From positions 1 to 37,590 of the forward strand of contig PABI01000138.1 in the NCBI GenBank assembly GCA_002699125.1: a stretch of DNA of 37,590 nucleotides. Direction: 5' to 3'. A program made the translations under genes and the position numbers. The DNA is from Anaerolineaceae bacterium. Its GTDB lineage: Bacteria; Chloroflexota; Anaerolineae; Promineifilales; Promineifilaceae. The notes under the pieces are model-generated. The model was given only the letters and a program-made list of their open reading frames with translations. It searched no databases and was not told the DNA's origin. How positions within the stretch are numbered: position 1 is the stretch's first letter; every line of letters starts with the position of its first letter. Below are positions 32,764 to 37,590 of this stretch, one piece after another.

Positions 32764-32861
32764 AAGTGTTTTAATGGGCCATAAAGCCTTATTTTAATAT
32801 TGCCTGTAACTTTTGCAGCTTGAATGCATATAGTTAATAGAGCAACAGCAAATGAGGCAGC

Positions 32862-33344
32862 ATGATAACGTTCCACAATCTGTACCAAAAATATGCGAAG
32901 GATGTTTACCGGTTTGCCTACTGGCTGTCTGGCAGCGCGATGGAGGCGGAAGATATTACGGCCGAAACATTCACCCGCGCCTGGACCAGCCGCAAGGAGA
33001 TTCGCGCGGCTACCGTGAAGGCGTATCTCTTTACCATTGCCCGCAACCTGTATCTGGAGCAGCTGCGCAAGGAGAAGCGATTGGTTGAGCTTGAGCCAGA
33101 CTACATTGATCCCCTTCCCCGACCAGAAAGTGCTGTGCAGCACCGGCTGGATTTGCAGATGGCCCAGGAACTGATTCAGGGGTTGCCCGAGGTTGACCGA
33201 ACGGTCTTTCTGCTGCGGGTGCAGCATGACCTGCCCTATGCTGAAATTGCTCATGTAACGAATCTTTCTCTGTCAGCGGTTAAGGTAAAAGTACATCGGG
33301 TACGTCTGCGGCTGGCTGAGATGGAGCTCAACAAGGAAAAGTGA
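32862..33344 (+). CDS. ECF-family RNA polymerase sigma factor
   Basis: A 160-residue sigma factor with region 2 (about 5-72, DVYRFAYWLSG, AEDITAETFTRAW) and region 4 (about 102-152, LPEVDRTVFLLRV, LPYAEIAHVTNLSLSAVKVKVHRVRLRL) and no region 3, as in ECF sigma factors. It would direct RNA polymerase to a small stress regulon. GAGGC precedes the ATG. The next gene overlaps or abuts its stop and encodes a membrane protein of anti-sigma type, so regulation by sequestration at the membrane is expected. Autoregulation is typical for ECF pairs, but I cannot define a promoter in the AT-rich gap 32764-32861. Confidence 0.9.
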   Translation: MITFHNLYQKYAKDVYRFAYWLSGSAMEAEDITAETFTRAWTSRKEIRAATVKAYLFTIARNLYLEQLRKEKRLVELEPDYIDPLPRPESAVQHRLDLQMAQELIQGLPEVDRTVFLLRVQHDLPYAEIAHVTNLSLSAVKVKVHRVRLRLAEMELNKEK

Positions 33345-33346
33345 CC

Positions 33347-33736
33347 ATGAAAGTAACACGAGATGTAATCCTGGATTTGTTGCCCATTTATCTGGCGGAT
33401 GAAGCCAGTGAGGACACGCGTGCACTGGTGGAACATTACCTGGAGAGCGATCCGCATCTGGTGCAGCTTGCCTTGAAAGCTGGCGAGAGCAAGGTTCCTA
33501 ATGATATCCCAATTACCTTAACGGAGGAAAATGAAATGAAAGCATTTAAGAAAGCAAAGCGATTGATGATTCAGCACAACCTGTTTTTGTTACTGGCGGT
33601 TTTGTTTACGTTCCTGTTTGCTATGGGACTGACATTTATTGCCGACGAACGGCCGATTGGCCCGGTGGTCTTCCTGGGTGTGGCTGGTTTATTCTGGTTC
33701 TTGTTTTACCGGGTAAACCGCCAGTTTGATGAGTAA
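33347..33736 (+). CDS. Putative anti-sigma factor, membrane-bound
   Basis: A 129-residue protein immediately following the ECF sigma gene (the ATG is 2 bases past the stop; a GTG at 33341 overlapping it is the alternative). The N-terminal segment DLLPIYLADEASEDTRALVEHYLESDP matches the small anti-sigma domains found beside ECF factors in this lineage, but it lacks the HxxxCxxC zinc site of ZAS proteins. Two transmembrane helices (about 80-100 and 103-122) follow a Lys-rich region. AAGGAAAA lies nine bases before the ATG. It is expected to bind and hold the sigma factor at the membrane until an envelope signal arrives. Confidence 0.78.
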   Translation: MKVTRDVILDLLPIYLADEASEDTRALVEHYLESDPHLVQLALKAGESKVPNDIPITLTEENEMKAFKKAKRLMIQHNLFLLLAVLFTFLFAMGLTFIADERPIGPVVFLGVAGLFWFLFYRVNRQFDE

Positions 33737-33796
33737 GATGGTGAGCTAAAATCTCTGAGGTGTCCATCTGCAAAAAATTTGTGTTTCGTTGATAGT

Positions 33797-33828
33797 TTAT
33801 AGGGGGAAACGGCCGTTTCCCCCTATAA
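33797..33828. promoter_or_regulatory. Perfect 32-bp palindrome centred on ACGGCCGT
   Basis: Each 16-base half (TTATAGGGGGAAACGG and its complement) matches exactly with no loop. The right edge forms TATAAT (33824-33829). It lies 60 bp after the anti-sigma gene and 130 bp before the next ATG. It could be an operator for a dimeric regulator, or a hairpin terminator with a poor U-run. The rest of the leader to 33958 holds no supported gene. Confidence 0.7.
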
Positions 33829-33958
33829 TTACCAATACATGACAATAATCACCCTCACAAACCGCTTATTGTTACTACTGCTTTTTGAGTGAAAAATGGA
33901 TGATAAGCACCAGATTTTGTTAGACATCAACCTTTAGATAAAGGAAGTGGACAACCTT

Positions 33959-34726
33959 ATGACTGTACATCTGTATTTCTCTCTTATCCCTGAAGCCCTC
34001 ATCGCTTCCATGCTGCCGCCAGACGAATTTGGCACCTATTACGCCGTTGGTTCCCACAAAAAGCTTCATGGCCAGGCCATGTTTATTGAATTGGACCCCA
34101 ATTTTAGGCACGAGTTCTTCAAGATTGAAAAAGGCATTGAACGCTGCGTACCCCATGCCGATGGTTCGCCGAAGCGCTCAGTTTACATTTCTACCTATCG
34201 CGTCTTGGAACACGTGCCCACGGATGCTATGCAGAAGGTCTATCTGGTTACCGCCTATGGCGAAGTCCTGGGTTTAGAGCCAAGCACAGATTTGCCGGAG
34301 AAAACCTCTGACTTAAACATGTATCAAGAAATTGCGCCGGTACATCCTCTGGTTGTCAGCACATTAAGCCCCAAAGAATATTATAAATTTCTGACGCAAA
34401 ATCCTGACAGCCTGGTTCATTTTCCGGCCGTATGCTTTGTAGACTTGCAGCTGGGTGAGCTGGCAGAAGATCCAGAACATGGCGCTATTCGCGACCTGCC
34501 ATACAGCTTTATTCACCATCTGCGAGAATGTTTGTTGGAAGTACGGGAAAAATCAATTCATTCCAAAATTGTAAACCGGGTCGAAACGGTTGAATATCCT
34601 TACCGGATGATCAAAAATGGTATTTACCTGGGCAGTGGCAATGGGCTTGTTTATTTCCCGCTGCCTACTCGTGAGGAACTGCGTGGTAAATATTATCGTT
34701 GGTGGCGCTCTGCCAACCACTCCTAA
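33959..34726 (+). CDS. Hypothetical protein, 255 residues
   Basis: A soluble protein with no signal peptide or membrane helix; I do not recognise the family. It starts MTVHLYFSLIPEALIASMLPP and contains segments such as HGQAMFIELDP and AVCFVDLQLGELAED. The charge distribution is ordinary and no catalytic motif stands out. AAGGAAG at 33941-33947 serves the ATG at 33959; a GTG at 33947 is in frame but overlaps that site. It contains no exact ACGGCCGT. It stands between the palindrome and a 13-bp inverted repeat, so it is probably a single-gene transcript. Confidence 0.72.
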   Translation: MTVHLYFSLIPEALIASMLPPDEFGTYYAVGSHKKLHGQAMFIELDPNFRHEFFKIEKGIERCVPHADGSPKRSVYISTYRVLEHVPTDAMQKVYLVTAYGEVLGLEPSTDLPEKTSDLNMYQEIAPVHPLVVSTLSPKEYYKFLTQNPDSLVHFPAVCFVDLQLGELAEDPEHGAIRDLPYSFIHHLRECLLEVREKSIHSKIVNRVETVEYPYRMIKNGIYLGSGNGLVYFPLPTREELRGKYYRWWRSANHS

Positions 34727-34746
34727 GGCTTCACGCTGAACTTTTG

Positions 34747-34790
34747 GAGACTGGAGATTTACTTGCCAAAAGCTGACAATCTCCAGTCTC
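34747..34790 (+). terminator. Strong hairpin after the 255-residue gene
   Basis: GAGACTGGAGATT (34747-34759) pairs perfectly with AATCTCCAGTCTC (34778-34790) across an 18-base loop. No clear U-tract follows, so it is either a weak terminator or an intergenic repeat unit. Confidence 0.5.
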
Positions 34791-34846
34791 TACTCACAAG
34801 ACTGAAAACCGCCTTTTCTGCCCCCTTTTCACTCCTGTAACGATTT

Positions 34847-34875
34847 TTGACATAGCTTGTGCAATTCGTTACAAT
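34847..34875 (+). promoter_or_regulatory. Strong sigma70 promoter for hppA
   Basis: TTGACA (34847-34852), a 17-base spacer and TACAAT (34870-34875). Transcription would start near 34882, giving a leader of about 220 nt before the hppA start codon. Confidence 0.8.
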
Positions 34876-34923
34876 CGTGCCTCCCTGCCTCCTTCCACCG
34901 GGGGCATTTTAAGTCCAACAGAG

Positions 34924-35056
34924 AAAAGCGGGTCAATGTTGAAGCAAGCTTCTTTTTGCCCAATAATAAATAGGGCAATTTGCTTCAGCTAAGGTGTTTC
35001 GCTCCAGCAACATTTCTTTCAAATTTGTTTGGTGCAACACTCCCCCGCTTTTTGTT
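34924..35056 (+). promoter_or_regulatory. Structured hppA 5' leader, possible riboswitch or attenuator
   Basis: A closing helix AAAAGCGGG (34924-34932) with CCCGCTTTT (35044-35052) encloses a two-part hairpin (GAAGCAA 34941-34947 with TTGCTTC 34980-34986; TTGCCC 34956-34961 with GGGCAA 34973-34978) and a GTGTT/AACAC pairing (about 34994 and 35036). The 3' arm runs into TTTTTGTTTG, so the closing helix could act as a terminator. No known riboswitch consensus is recognised, including the fluoride switch. Confidence 0.45.
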
Positions 35057-35105
35057 TGTCCAAATAGACTGATTCAACAAGAAGAGAGGAGGCAGTAGAC
35101 AATTC

Positions 35106-37409
35106 ATGCAACACGCATTTTTCCTTGCACAAACGGCAAATGAACGAGCCAGCTTGCCTTTAATTTGGTGGCTTGGCCCAATTGGGGCTGTTTTGGCTCT
35201 GGGGTATGCCTGGTATTTTTACCAGCAGGTAATGAAAGAGAGTGAAGGCACGCCCAAAATGATCGAGATAGCCCAGGCGGTCCGTGAAGGGGCGATGGCC
35301 TACTTGCGGCGGCAATACAAAGTCGTCGGGCTTGTTTTTGGCGGCTTGTTTATCATTTTTATTCTCATGGCAGTTTTGGGCTTGCAAAATCCGATAGTGC
35401 CTGTGGCCTTTCTAACCGGGGGTTTCTTCTCTGGTTTGTGCGGCTTTTTTGGGATGAAAACGGCCACCAACGCCTCGGCACGAGCGGCCAATGCAGCCAG
35501 AGAGAGCCTCAATGGGGGCTTGCAGATTGCCCTGCGCGCTGGTGCGGTAATGGGTTTGGTGGTCGTTGGTTTTGCCTTGCTGGATATTACCGTCTGGTTT
35601 CTAGTGCTTTACTTTATACCCATAGCCGATTTTATTAGTGAAGCAGCAAATCCGCTGCCGCAAATTACGGCCACGATGTTGAGCTTTGGTATGGGTGCCT
35701 CTACCCAGGCGTTGTTTGCTCGTGTGGGTGGCGGTATTTTTACCAAGGCCGCCGATGTAGGCGCTGACCTGGTGGGTAAGGTGGAAGCTGGTATCCCCGA
35801 AGATGATCCGCGCAACCCGGCAACTATTGCCGACAACGTGGGCGATAATGTGGGCGACGTAGCTGGTATGGGTGCCGACCTGTACGAGTCGTATGCTGGC
35901 TCCATTTTGGCAACGTCCGCTTTGGGCGTGGCTGCTGTGGTCGTGGGCGGTGCGGCTTTGTTCGATGGGCAGACACCAACTATCTTGCAGCAGATGGATT
36001 TACAGCTGCGCTACATTGCGGCACCTATTGTTCTTGCGGCCATTGGCGTGGCGCTCTCCATTTTGGGCGTTTACCTGGTACGGGCTGATGATGGAGCCAC
36101 ACAGGGGCAGTTGATCAACGCTTTGAGTCGTGGTTTATATGGCAGCTCCTTTGGTATCGCTGTTCTGTCATTGCCGGTGGTATGGATTCTTGATTTGCCG
36201 AATAAGATTGAAGTATGGGTTTCTATCCTTGTTGGCTTGGTCGTGGGCATTGTAGTGGGCAAGGCGACGGAGTATTACACGTCCCACGCCTTCAAACCGA
36301 CGCGCAACATTGCCGAGCAAGCTGTTACCAGTCCGGCAACGCTTCTTATTGAAGGGTTGGCTGTGGGCATGGAATCTGCCGGTATTCCGGTTTTAGCCAT
36401 TGTTACTGGTATTGCCATAAGCTTTTATTCCATGGGCGGTGTGGAAAATGTTTCCATGGGTCTGTATGGCGTTGGCATTGCCGCCGTCGGTATGCTCTCT
36501 ACATTGGGCTTTACCCTGGCGACAGATGCTTACGGCCCCATCGCCGACAATGCTGGTGGGAATGCAGAGATGGCCGGATTGGACCCGAGCGTACGCGAAA
36601 AAACTGACCAGCTGGATGCGGTTGGTAACACGACGGCGGCCATGGGTAAGGGATTTGCCATTGGCTCGGCTGCGCTCACTTCGTTGGCGTTGCTGGCAGC
36701 CTACCTGGAAGAAATTCGCCTATCTTTGACGCTGCATGGTGGTGGGGCGCTGACAGTAAACGGCCGTGGCATCGAAATCTGGACCATGCAAGACTTTATG
36801 ACGTTTTACAACGTCACGATGCTGAATCCGGCCGTCTTGATCGGCGTGTTTGTAGGTGCCACGACAGCATTCTACTTTGCCGCCATGACGATGCGGGCCG
36901 TGGGTCGTGCCGCTGGCGGAATGGTGGAAGAAGTCCGTCGGCAGTTCCGTGAATCCCCCGGCATTTTGCAGGGCACCGAACGCCCTGACTATGCTCGCTG
37001 CGTCGAGATTAGCACCGCTGCTGCTCAAAAAGAAATGATCGCTCCCTCAATTTTGGCCCTGATTGTGCCGGTTGTTGTGGGTGTTCTGTTCGGCGTGGCC
37101 GGTGTTTTGGGCTTGCTCGGCGGCACGCTAACAGCCGGTTTTGCCCTGGCTATCATGATGGCCAATGCCGGTGGCGCCTGGGACAATGCCAAGAAATATA
37201 TTGAAGAAGGCCATCACGGTGGCAAGGGTTCCGAAGCGCACAAAGGTGCTGTTATCGGCGATACCGTTGGTGATCCGTTTAAGGACACATCTGGTCCCTC
37301 CCTGAATATTCTGATTAAGCTGATGTCGATGGCTTCGGTTGTGTTTGCCGGACTTATCACCTTCTTTGGTGATGGCGTTGGGCTGATTTCCTTGTGGTTT
37401 GGCGGTTAA
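35106..37409 (+). CDS. hppA: K+-dependent membrane-bound ion-pumping pyrophosphatase
   Basis: A 767-residue protein with 15-17 hydrophobic helices that couples pyrophosphate hydrolysis to H+ and/or Na+ export. Catalytic motifs DVGADLVGKVE (217-227) and EDDPRNPATIADNVGDNVGD (232-251) and a C-terminal GDTVGDPFKDTSGPSLNIL are intact. A511 and G514 in GNTTAAMGKG mark the K+-dependent subfamily (Lys and Thr in K+-independent enzymes). The gate Glu E261 in ADLYESY is in the position seen in Na+-pumping members, so Na+ or mixed Na+/H+ transport is likely but unproven. AGGAGG is 13 bases before the ATG, a long spacing. It has its own promoter, long leader and terminator. Confidence 0.95.
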   Translation: MQHAFFLAQTANERASLPLIWWLGPIGAVLALGYAWYFYQQVMKESEGTPKMIEIAQAVREGAMAYLRRQYKVVGLVFGGLFIIFILMAVLGLQNPIVPVAFLTGGFFSGLCGFFGMKTATNASARAANAARESLNGGLQIALRAGAVMGLVVVGFALLDITVWFLVLYFIPIADFISEAANPLPQITATMLSFGMGASTQALFARVGGGIFTKAADVGADLVGKVEAGIPEDDPRNPATIADNVGDNVGDVAGMGADLYESYAGSILATSALGVAAVVVGGAALFDGQTPTILQQMDLQLRYIAAPIVLAAIGVALSILGVYLVRADDGATQGQLINALSRGLYGSSFGIAVLSLPVVWILDLPNKIEVWVSILVGLVVGIVVGKATEYYTSHAFKPTRNIAEQAVTSPATLLIEGLAVGMESAGIPVLAIVTGIAISFYSMGGVENVSMGLYGVGIAAVGMLSTLGFTLATDAYGPIADNAGGNAEMAGLDPSVREKTDQLDAVGNTTAAMGKGFAIGSAALTSLALLAAYLEEIRLSLTLHGGGALTVNGRGIEIWTMQDFMTFYNVTMLNPAVLIGVFVGATTAFYFAAMTMRAVGRAAGGMVEEVRRQFRESPGILQGTERPDYARCVEISTAAAQKEMIAPSILALIVPVVVGVLFGVAGVLGLLGGTLTAGFALAIMMANAGGAWDNAKKYIEEGHHGGKGSEAHKGAVIGDTVGDPFKDTSGPSLNILIKLMSMASVVFAGLITFFGDGVGLISLWFGG

Positions 37410-37440
37410 TCCGTTTTTTGAGCTAAAGTAATGTTAATGA

Positions 37441-37477
37441 GAGGTACGGCCGTTCCCCGCCGTACCTCTTTGTTTTT
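37441..37477 (+). terminator. Intrinsic terminator after hppA
   Basis: GAGGTACGGC (37441-37450) pairs with GCCGTACCTC (37459-37468), then a T-rich tail. An ACGGCCGT copy (37446-37453) forms part of the 5' arm and loop. Confidence 0.9.
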
Positions 37478-37557
37478 ACCCACAGCCAAAGCAGGGTAAT
37501 CGCTTTCTAAAAAATGAGATACAGTGGTGACTCAATCAACTTGAGAGGTAAAAGTGA

Positions 37558-37590
37558 ATGAGTCAGCAACTGTCAGACAGTTTTGTTCAG
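37558..37590 (+). CDS. Start of a gene cut by the window end
   Basis: The ATG is preceded by GAGAGG at suitable distance; the visible 11 codons read MSQQLSDSFVQ. Too little remains to name it. Confidence 0.45.
   Translation, partial: MSQQLSDSFVQ

Noticed and set aside
34882..35105. Fluoride riboswitch upstream of hppA
   Set aside because: Pyrophosphatases are known targets, but the GGNGAUGG and other core elements of the fluoride aptamer are absent; the leader folds differently.
1..37590. CRISPR array, tRNA or rRNA genes
   Set aside because: No regularly spaced direct repeats and no recognisable tRNA or rRNA sequence on either strand; the recurring octamer is dispersed, not arrayed.

Overview
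This 37.6 kb bacterial chromosome window has about 55% G+C by eye and mostly metabolic and signalling genes. The gene set suggests Chloroflexota (Anaerolineae/Caldilineae-like): an FHA-winged-helix regulator beside a Ser/Thr kinase, an orphan Flp pilin, a K+-dependent membrane pyrophosphatase, tandem PlsC genes and many small lineage hypotheticals. That assignment is inferred from gene style, not from a marker gene; I see no rRNA or tRNA. The octamer ACGGCCGT occurs about 55 times by hand count, on the order of 70 times chance. It is embedded in coding sequence (as TAV, NGR/DGR/YGR or RP codons), terminators and a promoter spacer, and resembles the HIP1 palindrome of cyanobacteria.

Layout: (1) 1-2969: a 5'-truncated aminoglycoside phosphotransferase-like gene, a stand-alone receiver protein and a BBE-type FAD oxidase. 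(2) 2970-5412: an AT-richer island without ACGGCCGT after 3057, which I read as a small chromosomal integron: an attC site, two leftward cassette-type membrane-protein genes, a leftward promoter with a 15-bp palindrome, and a divergent IntI-type integrase that has lost its IntI-specific insert. (3) 5533-10424: thiolase, GH13 alpha-glucosidase and a Rossmann-fold protein, separated by strong hairpins. (4) 10676-15543: an unknown protein, then a signalling module (FHA-winged-helix regulator divergent from a membrane-anchored Ser/Thr kinase followed by an IS1-InsA-like zinc-ribbon/HTH protein), then an orphan sugar-type ABC ATPase with an excellent promoter.

(5) 15614-21320, leftward: a membrane protein, a DprE1-like oxidase, a RelE/ParE-type toxin-antitoxin pair whose toxin is frameshifted, a DprE2-like SDR, and a TauE/SafE exporter. 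(6) 21473-24313: a large hybrid PAS histidine kinase. (7) 24629-25110: two tandem paralogous small-RNA candidates on the minus strand, each with its own promoter and terminator. (8) 25254-29056: PHP metallohydrolase, two tandem PlsC acyltransferases, a NUDIX protein and a 50-residue Flp pilin. (9) 29271-37409: acetyl-CoA synthetase, a membrane-anchored class-A-like serine hydrolase, an ECF sigma/anti-sigma pair, a 32-bp perfect palindrome, an unknown protein, and hppA with a promoter and a long structured leader. A new gene starts at 37558 and runs off the window.

Most promising for novelty: the tandem sRNA pair, the decayed integron, the iterated palindrome, the hppA leader, and the DprE1/DprE2-like pair interrupted by a broken toxin-antitoxin module.
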